A DNA stretch of 19,173 nucleotides, from contig CAZDDZ010000053.1 in assembly GCA_964504285.1 (NCBI GenBank), forward strand, positions 1 to 19,173. The letters run 5' to 3'. The translations under genes and the position numbers were made by a program. Under the pieces are notes generated by a model. It was not told the origin of the DNA and searched no databases. It was given only the letters and a program-made list of their open reading frames with translations. The DNA is from Pseudoflavonifractor sp964504285 (GTDB lineage: Bacteria > Bacillota > Clostridia > Oscillospirales > Oscillospiraceae). Shown piece by piece: positions 1 through 9,700 of the stretch; the first letter of the stretch is position 1, and each line of letters opens with the position of its first letter.

Positions 1-258
1 AAATACGAAGCCGAGCGTGTGGAAAAGCTGGCTCTGGTGCAGGAGCTGAAAAAGCGTCTTGCCGATACCGCACAGAATGAGCGTGATATTGAGCAGTACC
101 TACAAAGTATCAAGAAGTACGTTGCGATAGAGCAGCTTGACCGAGAAATGCTGCTGGAGCTTATTAACTACATTGAGATTGGCGAGCGACAGGTCATTGA
201 CGGGCAGAAATGCAGGGATGTTGTCATCCACTACAATTTAGTCGATAAAGCAGGGTAA
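1..258 (+). pseudogene. Large serine recombinase, C-terminal end only (cut by window edge)
   Basis: The frame is open from the first base and encodes the last 85 residues of a protein, from KYEAERVEKL to NLVDKAG. A charged coiled coil is followed by the pattern LDREMLLELINYIEIGE and a basic beta strand. This is the C-terminal end (DUF4368-like region) of TnpX/Tn4451-type large serine recombinases, which excise and insert mobile elements. A GTG at 19 is in frame, but I take it as an internal codon because the family's catalytic, recombinase and zinc-ribbon domains would lie upstream, outside the window. Whether the gene is intact cannot be judged. It is followed at once by a hairpin and by part of a second recombinase, so two recombinase genes were probably once in tandem. 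Confidence 0.7.
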
Positions 259-275
259 GTGCCATGCCCTGCTTT
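247..275 (+). terminator. Hairpin at the end of the first recombinase gene
   Basis: A perfect 9-bp inverted repeat, AAAGCAGGG (247-255) and CCCTGCTTT (267-275), overlaps the TAA stop at 256-258. Only three T residues follow, so the U-tract is short, possibly because the junction with the next recombinase remnant cut it off just after 275. Confidence 0.5.
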
Positions 276-280
276 ATGCG

Positions 281-1540
281 AACATTACTAATGAAATGTA
301 TGCCAGGGATACCAGTAAAAAAATTCGCAGTGCCTTTGCCACTAAAATGCACGAGGGGGCCTACATTGGGAACTTTGCCCCCTATGGCTATCAAAAGGAC
401 TCTGCCGACAAAAATCATCTGATCCCCGATGAGATGGCGGCGGCAGTGGTGCGGGAAATTTTCTTTCAAGCGGCGAATGGAGAAAAGCCGTCGGAAATTG
501 CCGGAATTCTTAATGAGCGGGGTGTTTTATCCCCGGCTCTCTACCGCTGTGCATTACACCCACAGCTGGATGTGCGGGCCTACACTAAGAGACGGGAGTG
601 GACAGCGGCGGCTGTGACCAAGCTTCTGCGTAATGTGGTCTATCTGGGGCATATGGCCCAAGGCAAAACCACAAAAGTTTCCTTCAAGTCTAAGACTACC
701 CTGCGCAATGTGCGGGAGGATTGGATTCTCGTGGAAAATACCCATCAGGCCATCATTGACGCAGCGCTTTTTGAGCAGGTTCAAAAGCGCCTAAAAAGCC
801 GCGCCTGTCAAAAGAAGGGACAATTTACAAACCTTTTTTCAGGACTTGCAAAGTGCGCCGACTGCGGACGCAGCATGTCTACGGTAGGTACGCGGAAAAA
901 AGGCAGCCCCGCTAATCTGGTCTGCGGCGGCTACAAGTGTTACGGAAGCAGCGAGTGCTCCAACCATTTTATTGACTATAACGTGCTTTATGCTCTGGTG
1001 CTGAACGCGGTGCGAGAGCACACCATGCTAAACCGGGAGGAGAGGGAAAGCCTCCATCGGGACTTGCAGCAGCAGTTAAGGGAGAGTGGCGGTGGGACTG
1101 CCCAGAAAAAAGAGGTAGGGCAAGTAGCATATGAGCAGCAACGGACTGAGCGACTGATTGAAAAGCTCTACGAGGATCGGCTGGATGGAACTGTAAGTGA
1201 AGAACGCTTTCGCAAGCTGCTGGAAAAGTACGAGGCGCGGATGGGAGAACTGCAAACCAGGGTGGACATGTTAAACAATTCGCTTAGCGTCTCGCAGGAG
1301 ACTGCGCAGACAGAAGATAGCCTTTCTCGAATTACCGGGACCATGGAGCGATATATGAAAATGGAGGAGCTTACAACAGATCTGCTCTTTGCGCTGATTG
1401 ACCGTATTGAGGTGGGTCAGGGGCGGTATGAGCAGACTGAGCATGGTCGTATAAAATATCAGCAGGTGAGCATTTGGTTTCGCTTTTTAATTGAGGATAC
1501 TGCCGGTGGTACCGATGTTGCAGAATGGACAGAAAAATAA
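281..1540 (+). pseudogene. Large serine recombinase lacking its N-terminal catalytic domain
   Basis: The product begins abruptly at NEMYARDTSKKIRSAF, which in TnpX-like recombinases is the linker helix after the resolvase catalytic domain. An ATG at 296 would give 414 residues, but about 130-150 residues with the catalytic serine are missing. What remains is a recombinase domain (GAYIGNFAPYGYQK to about residue 150), a zinc ribbon (CADCGRSMS, then VCGGYKCYGSSECSNHF), a long coiled coil and a C-terminal DUF4368-like segment (LTTDLLFALIDRIEVGQG). Upstream the frame stays open only to 242, and recognisable homology starts at about 281-290. It cannot catalyse strand exchange. It could still bind DNA if translated, but I treat it as a remnant left by a deletion between adjacent recombinase genes. 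Confidence 0.8.
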
Positions 1541-1575
1541 TTGCCGCTCCCTCAAAGGTGGAGAGCGGCAATTTT
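1539..1575. terminator. Bidirectional terminator between recombinase remnant and rsmH
   Basis: TTGCCGCTC (1541-1549) pairs with GAGCGGCAA (1563-1571), and AA/TT extends the stem by two pairs. A TTTT run follows on the plus strand, and the reverse strand runs into TTATTTTTC. It therefore serves the rightward recombinase remnant and the leftward rsmH gene, which converge here. Confidence 0.75.
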
Positions 1576-1585
1576 CAGAGATTCC

Positions 1586-2635
1586 CTAGGCTTTAATTGC
1601 CCAGCGCATTTTAGTGGAATGGGCGCGGCTGTTACGGCTGCACTCCTCTGCGGAGGGGCGGATGACCTCGTTGGAAATCTCGCTGTAAACCCCGTCCCGC
1701 AGAAGCTGCTTGAAGGATTGCTTAACCAGCCGATCCTCCCCTGAGTGGAAGGTCAATATGGCCACCCGCCCGCCGCTGGCAAGAAGGTGGGGGAGCTTCT
1801 CCAGAAAGGCACCCAGCACCTCAAATTCACTGTTCACGTCGATGCGCAGCGCCTGAAACGTGCGCTGGCAGGACTTCTTTACCGCGTCCTTCCGTGTGTT
1901 CGCCGGGAGGAAGGTCAGCAAATCCTCAATAAGCTGCCGCAGCTGGGTGGTAGTGGCAATCTCGCCCCCGCGCTTTATGTGGGAAACAACGGCCTTGGCA
2001 ATTTCAGCGGCGTAGGGCTCGTCCGAATTTTCCAGCAGCATACCCTCCAGCTCACCTTGAGTAACCTCACGAAGCCGTTGGGCGGCAGAAATACCTTTTT
2101 CTGGATTCAAACGCAAATCGAGGGGGCCCTCCTTTTTATAGGAAAAGCCTCGGTCGGGATTATCGATTTGCATAGAGGAAACGCCTAAGTCCGCCAGCAC
2201 AAAATTAAGGGGACCTGTCTCGGGAGCCAGCCGGTCGATGTCGGCAAAATTAAGCTGCCTGATGGTCAGGATTTCAGGGCCGTAGCCCATTCGGTTTAGC
2301 CGCTGCCGAGTTTTTACGATTTCAATGGGGTCTACATCCAAAGCGTATAGGTGCCCTCTGCCTTCCAGCTGCCCCAACAGCCGTGATGTGTGGCCGCCAT
2401 AGCCAAGAGTTGCATCCAGTCCGACTTGACCCGGTGTAACCTGTAAAAATGTCAATATTTCCTCCACACAGATGGGGATGTGCATACCGGCGGGGGTATT
2501 GCCCTTCTGAATTACCTTGGCCACCTCGTCTGCGTATTTCTCCGGTGCAAGTTCCTTGTACTTTTCTTGGTAGCTTTTGGGGTGCGTTCCCCGATAGCGA
2601 ACGCGGCGCTTGTGAACCTGCTCGTGGTGGTCCAT
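1586..2635 (-). CDS. rsmH: RsmH-like 16S rRNA (cytosine-1402-N4)-methyltransferase, N-terminally extended form
   Basis: The RsmH/MraW family uses S-adenosylmethionine to methylate N4 of C1402 in the ribosomal P site of 16S rRNA. The 349-residue product carries the family motifs: a SAM-binding loop DATLGYGGHT (residues 74-83), the acidic strand ALDVDP (98-103), LADLGVSSMQIDNPDRGFS (147-165), LRIDVNSEFEVL (263-274) and FHSGEDRLVK (296-305, usually FHSLEDR). It is about 40 residues longer than typical RsmH because of an N-terminal stretch with HKRRVRYRGTHPK. Start: ATG at 2633-2635 with AAGGAGT 8 nt upstream. No mraZ, ftsL or pbp gene is adjacent, so this is not the division-cluster copy. I believe this extended form occurs in Clostridia as a stand-alone paralogue, so C1402 specificity is inferred from the family. 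Confidence 0.9.
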   Translation of the reverse strand: MDHHEQVHKRRVRYRGTHPKSYQEKYKELAPEKYADEVAKVIQKGNTPAGMHIPICVEEILTFLQVTPGQVGLDATLGYGGHTSRLLGQLEGRGHLYALDVDPIEIVKTRQRLNRMGYGPEILTIRQLNFADIDRLAPETGPLNFVLADLGVSSMQIDNPDRGFSYKKEGPLDLRLNPEKGISAAQRLREVTQGELEGMLLENSDEPYAAEIAKAVVSHIKRGGEIATTTQLRQLIEDLLTFLPANTRKDAVKKSCQRTFQALRIDVNSEFEVLGAFLEKLPHLLASGGRVAILTFHSGEDRLVKQSFKQLLRDGVYSEISNEVIRPSAEECSRNSRAHSTKMRWAIKA

Positions 2636-2725
2636 TGTTAAAAACTCCTTTCGGATAGGGGCGGATTACGCAGGCTGCGGTATAATATGCCACCGGCACG
2701 TGGGCACCCAGTGCCCGCATGCGCG

Positions 2726-2752
2726 TATAATAGCCACTTTGCGGCTATTATA
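2726..2752 (-). promoter_or_regulatory. Candidate rsmH promoter inside an inverted repeat
   Basis: TATAATAGCC (2726-2735) and GGCTATTATA (2743-2752) form a perfect 10-bp inverted repeat. The right arm reads TATAAT on the minus strand (2747-2752), a consensus -10 box about 112 nt before the rsmH ATG. The matching -35 is weak (TTTCCT). A second small hairpin, GGGCAC-CCA-GTGCCC (2702-2716), lies in the presumed leader. The repeat may be a regulator site or chance symmetry around the -10. Confidence 0.4.
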
Positions 2753-2784
2753 CCATAGTAAGGGGTGGTAGGAAAGCGGATTTA

Positions 2785-2964
2785 ATGTTTGAAAACTGCA
2801 ATCGTCTTTTTCGGTGCACTGCGGCATCCTGTTTTTTGCCCTAGCATGTGCATGGGCTTTGGCTGCAACGCGGCGGGAATTGTAGGTTGCCGAATTATCG
2901 ACTCCCCGCGGGAGCGGCTAATTGCCATCATCACCAATAATTTTGTGCCCTGCAACGGGCGTTT
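2785..2964 (+). pseudogene. feoB: feoB, Gate-domain fragment left of the insertion
   Basis: FeoB is the GTP-driven inner-membrane ferrous iron transporter. Frame 2 from about 2845 encodes SMCMGFGCNAAGIVGCRI followed by IDSPRERLIAIITNN and FVPCNGRFP, the first Gate motif of the short FeoB type. The protein is interrupted after NGRFP and resumes as FPTLIA at about 15354. The cytosolic G domain and first membrane helices (several hundred residues) are absent: the sequence before 2785 is the rsmH promoter region. In frame 1, from 2785, MFENCNRLFRC resembles the residues expected just before this block, which suggests a frameshift near the T6 run at about 2832-2837. This copy is therefore truncated, probably frameshifted and interrupted. 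Confidence 0.8.
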
Positions 2965-2987
2965 CCCGCCACCACACAAAGGGCAAC
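2961..2987. other. attL: left element junction
   Basis: Chromosomal feoB (…CAACGGGCGT) meets the element at TT (2963-2964). The element side reads CC, CGCCACCA (2967-2974), CACA, AAGGGCAAC (2979-2987). This is the reverse complement of the arm at the right end, GTTGCCCTT-N4-TGGTGGCG, with only the central four bases differing. Confidence 0.8.
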
Positions 2988-3010
2988 ACAATTGTTTAAA
3001 AGATAAAATG

Positions 3011-3211
3011 TTATTTGCCCACGGTCTTGAGTGCGGCTAGAATACCGTCGATTACGGTGAGCTGTTCGTTGGCTGAGAGATTCGCGGCCTCCATCCGCCG
3101 TTTAATGTGGGTGACATACAGCTCGTTTATTTTCTCTGTTCGGGTGGAGAAGTCCGGGGTGGGTACGATATGCACGCTAACGGTTTTGATTTTCCCCCTC
3201 GACACAGTCAC
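3011..3211 (-). CDS. Small element-encoded protein of unknown function
   Basis: The product is up to 66 residues, reading toward attL. The core VHIVPTPDFSTRTEKINELY is followed by a basic helix (VTHIKRRMEAANLSANEQ) and LTVIDGILAALK. It looks like a soluble, mostly helical protein; I cannot assign a family. The start is uncertain: GTG at 3211 or GTG at 3205, both preceded by the G-rich run AAAAGGGGGGGGG, which would also be the ribosome binding site; a later GTG at about 3180 fits the conserved-looking core. It ends 24 bp from the attL arm. Small basic proteins at the end opposite a large serine recombinase can be directionality factors or regulators, but that is only a positional guess here. 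Confidence 0.55.
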   Translation of the reverse strand: MTVSRGKIKTVSVHIVPTPDFSTRTEKINELYVTHIKRRMEAANLSANEQLTVIDGILAALKTVGK

Positions 3212-3243
3212 CCCCCCCCTTTTGTTTTCAGGGTATTGCCGAT

Positions 3244-3270
3244 TAGGACTGTCCTATGACAAAAACATAG
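3244..3270. promoter_or_regulatory. Operator-like palindromes upstream of the small leftward ORF
   Basis: Two symmetric sites overlap: TAGGAC-T-GTCCTA (3244-3256, perfect 6+6) and CTATG-N7-CATAG (3254-3270). A further TTGCA-TT-TGCAA lies at 3289-3300. They sit 30-90 bp before the start of the 66-residue ORF, where an operator or promoter would be expected. No convincing -35/-10 pair could be fixed. Confidence 0.35.
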
Positions 3271-3343
3271 CATTGCGAGACAAATATCTTGCATTTGCAA
3301 ACTTTTCTGTTCTTAAAAGCGCTTGGGTGTGCGTATGGTGAGA

Positions 3344-3439
3344 TTAGTCTGGCGGCGGGTCTCCGGCCTTGTTTACAAAGCCGAAGGCCCGTTCACGTTG
3401 TTTTAACGCCCGTTCGTAATCAATACGGTTTTTCGCCAT
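3344..3439 (-). CDS. Possible 31-residue peptide ORF
   Basis: ATG at 3437-3439 to TAA at 3344-3346 encodes MAKNRIDYERALKQRERA followed by FGFVNKAGDPPPD. The composition is protein-like (basic amphipathic helix, then a proline-rich tail). There is only a weak, distant AGGG upstream, and part of the codons form the hairpin at 3364-3389. It lies in the same orientation as the 66-residue ORF and could be upstream in the same transcript, or be the start of a decayed gene. Function unknown; it may not be translated. Confidence 0.25.
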   Translation of the reverse strand: MAKNRIDYERALKQRERAFGFVNKAGDPPPD

Positions 3440-3479
3440 TTTTTATGCTATATTTACCCTGTCATGATACGCTGAATGG

Positions 3480-3642
3480 TAGAGCGTATCTAAACAGTAT
3501 CAAAACGTCCACAAACTTGTCTTTTGTAGTCATGTTGCGCCAATTTTCCTTGCCATACGTCAGTATGGCTGCAAAAAATCGGCTTGCCTGACAAAAAAAT
3601 TCTGCGTTTCTGTGCATTTTGCTACTTTTTAGATACGCTCTA
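3480..3642. repeat. 163-bp full-length palindromic repeat (MITE-like), upstream of the giant gene
   Basis: TAGAGCGTATCTAAA (3480-3494) and TTTAGATACGCTCTA (3628-3642) are perfect 15-bp terminal inverted repeats. The match continues imperfectly inward (AGTATCAAAACG against AGTAGCAAAATG) to a central hairpin, CCATAC-GTCA-GTATGG (3553-3568), that shares the same centre. No coding potential is seen. The TA ends fit a non-autonomous element of the IS630/Tc1-mariner type, which duplicates TA, but no transposase is present to test this. A partial extra end, GATACGCT, lies just outside at 3466-3473. Confidence 0.75.
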
Positions 3643-3704
3643 GTCGCAGTCTAATTTGCGCCTTGGCAATCAATGGTGCTGATAAGGATAGGGGAGAATT
3701 AAGG

Positions 3705-6700
3705 ATGAAAAAAACGGTAAGAAAACTGCTGTCATTGGTTCTGGTTTTTACGCTGTTGCTGCAAATTTCAGGCGAAGCGCTGGCTGCAGTGGGCAATTTG
3801 CTGGGCAATACCTCGGCACAAAATAACGCCATCTATGAGCAGCTGTCAGAGCTGACGGGGGGCACGTCGGCCGAGGCCCGCGCTCTTTTGGAGCGGTTGG
3901 GTCTGCTGGACGAAAAGGGAAATTTGGATTTGACCGCCAGCATCACCATGGACGGCAAGCCCATGACCGTGGACGCGGTGCGCGCCATGCTGGACGACCC
4001 CGCCACCGATTTGACGAAAATTGTCAGCGTAGACGGCACGCCGGTTTCTCTTAGCGACCTCAAGATCATGCTGCAAATCGAGGCCGAGCTTGCCCGGATT
4101 CAGAGCACCTATTTCTCCGGTAAAACCTTCGGCGCAGAGGCCACGGAAAATTTAAACAGCCTGATGAATCAGATTGAAAATGAGGGTATCAGCCTGTATG
4201 GCCAGACGCGGTCTGCGCAAAGCCCTTATCTAAGCTTTTCTTACAGTAACAGGGAAATGACGTTGCCGGGCAACGATCCGGAGTATTTTCGCATTTCTCT
4301 GGAAGGGCTGGGCGGACAGCCGCTGGCCCAGGACGTCAGTTTTAAGGTTCGTTTTCAGGATGCCAATGCCAGGCCGGGCACCAAGCTAACCGCCAGTGGT
4401 TCGGCGTCCTTTTCCCTTGCACTGGGGGAGGAGACAACGGTGACCATTCCAAAGGGGACCGCCGCCGTGAATATTACGGTTGCCGTCACCCCCGGCACAG
4501 CGCCGGACCTATGCAAGGATACCGGCAAGCACCTGTCCTATTTGCAATTTACCGATGGTGTGGGTGTGGCTATGGACTCCAGCCTCAATACGGGCACCAC
4601 CTTCCGCATTGTTCAGCCGTGCAAAACAGACTTTAGCTGGAACAGCATGATAAACGGGCTCAAATTCAGACTAAGTGACTTTGCCAAAGTCAAGGCAGAT
4701 GACGCAGTGCTGGCTGAGAACGGTGTTTTGGGCGGCACAAGCATGAGTAATTTTGTCATGCCGGTTATTCTGCCAAGGGACAAGGTAAACTTCGACGGTG
4801 CCAGCAAAACGGAGAAACAGGACATCAATTCCATGCTAGCGGCACTGGATGGTGTGGATTTGGCACAGCGGGGAATTTCGCTGGATATAAAAGCAGAGGC
4901 TTTTTTTGGAAATCTTGTTGGCCTTTCGCCGAGACAGGACGCTCACCCTCTGGTGCTAGGAGCAAACGATATTCATATTGATGGCAATATCTGTCGGATG
5001 CATCCTAAGACCGGAACCACGCCAAATATCACGATTTTTGCGGGGGGTAATCCCAGCCTTCCACTATCCGAAGCACCAACAGTGCAAACCCGTGTAGGAA
5101 GGAATGAAACCAAACCGGAACTCAATGCGGTTTTTGCGCTCAACTATCCGGTGGAGCCAACAATTCTGGAAACGGCCTTTAACCCCGGTAATGACATCTT
5201 GGAGGCAACCTCTGGATGCAGAGTTATCCTTGCCGCAAAGACAACGGTGCCGGAGGCCAGCTATGTTCTGAGCAATTTGTGCGACACAGGCCTTAACGTA
5301 AGGTTGGGTTTAGAAAACTATGTATATACAACAAAGAGTCTGCAGGACTATGCGTATTCGGCCTTCAAGGATCTGAGCGCAACAAGCAGGCTATCCGCCG
5401 GCAGCGACGGGACGGTATACACCGCCACAAACCACTTCCGTAGCTATCTGACCAGCAGCACGGTGACGGTGACCGAAACCAAAGCCCCCACGGTCGCCTC
5501 GGTTGCGGCGGGACGTGGCATTTATAGTCTGGGACAGATTGTGCCCATTCAGGTTACCTTTGACGAGCCGGTGAAGTGCGAGGGGCTAAGCATAGTCGCA
5601 AACGGCGTTACCCTTTCGTCCTGCGCCTGTAAGGACAAAGCGACTTCCGGCGGCATTTCCGCAGCCACCACCCACGTATTCCACTATTCGGTACAGCGCG
5701 GAGACGCCACGCAGGTGCTGGTGACCTCTGTCGCCGGTGGAAAAGACGTGTTCGATAACGCCATGAATGCCCCCACCGTCAACTACCCCCTCACCGACGT
5801 GACGCTGGAGGCCTGCTTTGTAAAGGATGCGGTCACCGCCGCTGCCGCTGCCAAAACCCCGCTCCCACCCACCGAGGCGGCGGGCGGCACCCAACTCAAG
5901 CTGACACTGGACCAGGCTACCGGTTATAAAACGAAATATACAAACTACCCCGCGGCGGGTAAGACTGCGCCGTATTTTGCCCGGCTTGTGGGTGGTGACG
6001 GCACACTGATTCCCTTCCAATTACAGGAGACAGGCAATACGGTCAGTGCTGTGGCCGACACCGGTGCGCTGAGCTTCGGCACGACCGCCAAGACCTATAC
6101 CTACCAGATTGTGTGCCACGAGCAGAAAAATAAAGTTTGGGATACATCCACTTATGTGAATACCGGAAAAACGGTCGCCGTAACGGTGAATCCCATGGTT
6201 TTTGTAAATGGCCTGACCGTCAACGATACAGGCGACAAGCGGGAATTGAGTCTCACAGACCCCTATGTGCCCACGCTGACGGTGGAATTTACCGGAAGTC
6301 CCACATTTAAAACCGGCGCGTGGAGCAGCAGCGACACGGACATTGCCACCATTGACGCAAAAACCGGCGCAGTAACCCTGTCCGGCAAAAAGCTGGGTGA
6401 GGTGACCTTTACCTTTACCGCAGACGACGGCGCACTGGGCCTGACCGATCCCTCCGGCGACGCGGCAAGCAAGGTGAAGTTTGCTACTTCTCCCACCTAC
6501 ACCGTTACCGCCGGGGCTGAGGCGGGCATTGTGGTGCCCAAGGGCGGCGACAGCATTGTGGCACTTGAAAAGAGTGAGACCCAGGTGCGGTGGTACGGCA
6601 ATCTTGCCCAGTATCTCGACCCCGAAAATACCACCCACGTGGTGACCTATACCCTAGAGGTATTCGAGGGAAACTGGCCTTCCGACACCGATTTTACCGA

Positions 6701-9700
6701 AAAAACCCCGATTTATTCCGTTGATGGTCTGGATATAGGTACAAATTCTCATAAGATTCCTGCCGAAAAACTTACAGCTCTTTCCGTAGGCGGTACCCCC
6801 GCCTATACGGTACGCATCTCTGCTCCCCACCCCAGGCAGGATGTGGCCCAAAATGGCATTAAGCTCTACACCTACGCTTACATCATCGTAAACCCCATAC
6901 CCGTCACGGTAAAGCTGACTCCGCCGGAGAGCCTGTACGCACTGGACAGCGCGGAGACCTCCTCCGTCAGCTGGAGCATTGAAAACTTTAAAGAGGACAC
7001 CACCACGGCAACGCTCACTGTGGAGCGGGTGGACGAAACCGGCGTGGCAACAAAGGTTGTGGACGGCAAACAAATTGCTACCGCCAGCGGTGACGATTCC
7101 TTTGAGCTGGCGGCTGTGCCGGAAGGAGAGCTGCGGGCACTCTACGTGGTCACCGTTGCGGCGAAAAATGCCAGCGACACCGCCTGGAACACAGACAGCT
7201 ATCAGTTCTACGTCTACAATTCCAAGGCATTGGACATTGTGGTAGGTGAGGCGGGGGCCAAGGAAGACAGCATCCTCCTCTCCAATCGGGACAAAAATAT
7301 GGACAGCTTGCCAGGCGAGACCGATGCCATTATGGCCCTGCGGGATCAGCTGGGTCTTAACGCCCCCATCGGCATTAACTATAATGACTACGCCTGGAGC
7401 GCCCTCAAGGACGGCATTGCGTGGAGCAGCGAGGACGACAGTAAGGTAAGCCTTAACTTTAAGCAGGGCGGTTTTTATGAGGATATAAGGCGCTTTGGGT
7501 ACAGCACCTATCTGCCCTCCACCACTATGGCGATTGCCGGCCTGGGTGAGACAGATGGCACCGAAATCACCGCCACCCATGCCAATACCGGCATGAGTAC
7601 CTCCATCAATGTCAAGGTGGAAAGCCTGCAAAACAGGCTCTATCTTTTCCAGGCAACCCCCATGTTGGCAACCACCCTCACCTACACCGACGGCAAGGGT
7701 ACGGAAAAAACCGTAAAAACCAATGGGCAGGGCACGCTGGCCCTCTACGAGCCGGAGGGCATCACCGGTCCCGTCTATTTTCGGGCTGTGGATGCCGGAG
7801 ATGGTGACGCCCTTTATCTGGGTACCCTTTCCGCCCAGAGCATTCGCTCCGGCGAGGGCAACACACTCCTGTTTGAGCTTTATCCCCTCAACAGCATTAC
7901 TCTGCGGAAGGTGGCCCGCACCGACCTCTATTTGAAAAAGCCGGACGGTACGCCCTATGCGGGGCAGGTCACTGTCCGTGGCGGCGTGTACAAAAACGGC
8001 GGCTACTGCCAGGAAGCGCAGCTTGGCATTAACAATAGTCCCTTGAAGGACGGCAAAGCCCCGCAAATCGTCACCACCGGCGCAGACGGCAAGCTGACCA
8101 TACAGATGGATGTGACCCAGTTCTGGAGTTCGGAAAAAGGGGAGACCCACCAAGACGGAAAGCTGCTTAAGTCCACCGATAAGCTGGAGTACATTTTTGA
8201 GCTGACGGGCATGAGCGGCAGTTGCCCGGCGCTGTGCTATGTAAACGGCGTGTCCCCCGTAGTAATCGGCTCCCGCACCGGCGAGGGCGTTGTTACACTG
8301 GAGGCTGCGTCCAAAACGCCCCAGCTGATTCTGACCTGGCAGCAGGCCCTGGATAAAAACGGAGACGTGCGCAATGTGCGTTACCGCCCGGATGTCATCG
8401 GCCCCAATGAGGTTACCCCTGACGGCACTGAGCTTGTAAGCACCGTACTCCTCTGGGGCGAATCAAATTTGGCGACTAAGGACTATACGGTAACTCTGCT
8501 GGATGAATTTGGATTTCAACCCGCCGCCCAGAAGAGCGAGACCATTACATACCCATTCTCCTCCATCCCCGTGGTGCGCAGCACCCTGACCCTGACGCCG
8601 GACAGCATGACAAAGTCCGGCTGGATACCCGAGGGCGACCCCCGCGGACTCAAAGTACAGGTGCTAAAGGGCGGTGCCCTGCAAAAGGAAATTCCCACCG
8701 ATCTCAAGGCGGCGGACCTGTCCAATGCGCCCAAGCTAAAGGGTGAGACGGCGCAAAATATTATGGTAGACCTGACCAAGGGCAGCGGCCTGGGTGGGCA
8801 GGATATGGGTTCGGATAAAAACAAGGTGCTCAATGGTCTGATGGGCCTGCTGGGTGATGTGGGCGGCCCTGTGGACACCAGCAATTTTAAAATGATTATC
8901 AGCCCAGGAGATGACGCGGCCACCTTTAAGGCCTTTATCTGGGCAGGGTACAACTCCCTTGGTCTGGAGGACGTGGAGTACGACGGCAACGGACTGAGCG
9001 TGGAGAAGAAGGTTCTGGAGCAGGACTTGTCCCTGGGCTTCGGCGCGGAGGATGCGGCCGATCTGGCAGGCGGCGCGGCCAAGGAAGCCGCCCAAAGCGG
9101 CAAGGAGTTGGCCAGTACCGGCAAGAGCGTCAGCAGCGGCGGCAGCTTCGGCGGCCAGTTAGAGGGCTACTACGACGCACTGATTAAATTTAACTTTAAA
9201 ACTCAGAAGTGGGAAATTTTCACCCTGGGCGGTGGCTTTACCGTGGGCTTTGGCGGCAGCTTCGGCAAGAGCATTAACCAGATGGCGGGCCCCATCCCCA
9301 TTACTGCCTCCTTCGAGCTGGGCGCGGCCATTCAGCTGGACTTTAAAATGGCCTCCCGCTACAAGGTCATGGGGGACGGGCTGGAATGGCGTGAGGGTAT
9401 TGACTCGCAATATGTCACTGACTTCCTGACTACCCTGCGCATCAACGCCTATTTTGAGGCCTTTGGCGGTGTGGGCTTTGACTTATCCATCGTTGCCCTC
9501 AAGTTTGGCATCTTCGGTAAAATTGCAGTGGATAACTCCAACGCGTTTCTCTCCCGCACCTATTTGGCAAACGAAAGCCTGCGCCAACTAAACGGCCAGG
9601 CCGTGAAACTCACCGGCGAGGTGGGCATCAAGTTTGTGTTAAAGGTAATCGGTATTAGCTACGAGGCGGTGCTGGCTTCGGTAGGGGCAAGCTGGAGCAA

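Noticed and set aside
3364..3389. The GGCCTT/AAGGCC hairpin as a riboswitch or small RNA
   Set aside because: It is a single short hairpin with no conserved riboswitch features and overlaps a possible small ORF.
3663..3704. A longer start (TTG at 3663) for the giant protein
   Set aside because: It would bury the signal peptide behind 14 non-hydrophobic residues. ATG at 3705 has a good ribosome binding site and starts a classic signal sequence.
6654..8153. A 499-codon open frame on the minus strand inside the giant gene, and others at 6021-6638 and 9921-11090
   Set aside because: They lie wholly within the clearly coding giant gene, show no recognisable domains or ribosome binding sites, and have the composition of antisense shadows of GC-rich coding sequence.
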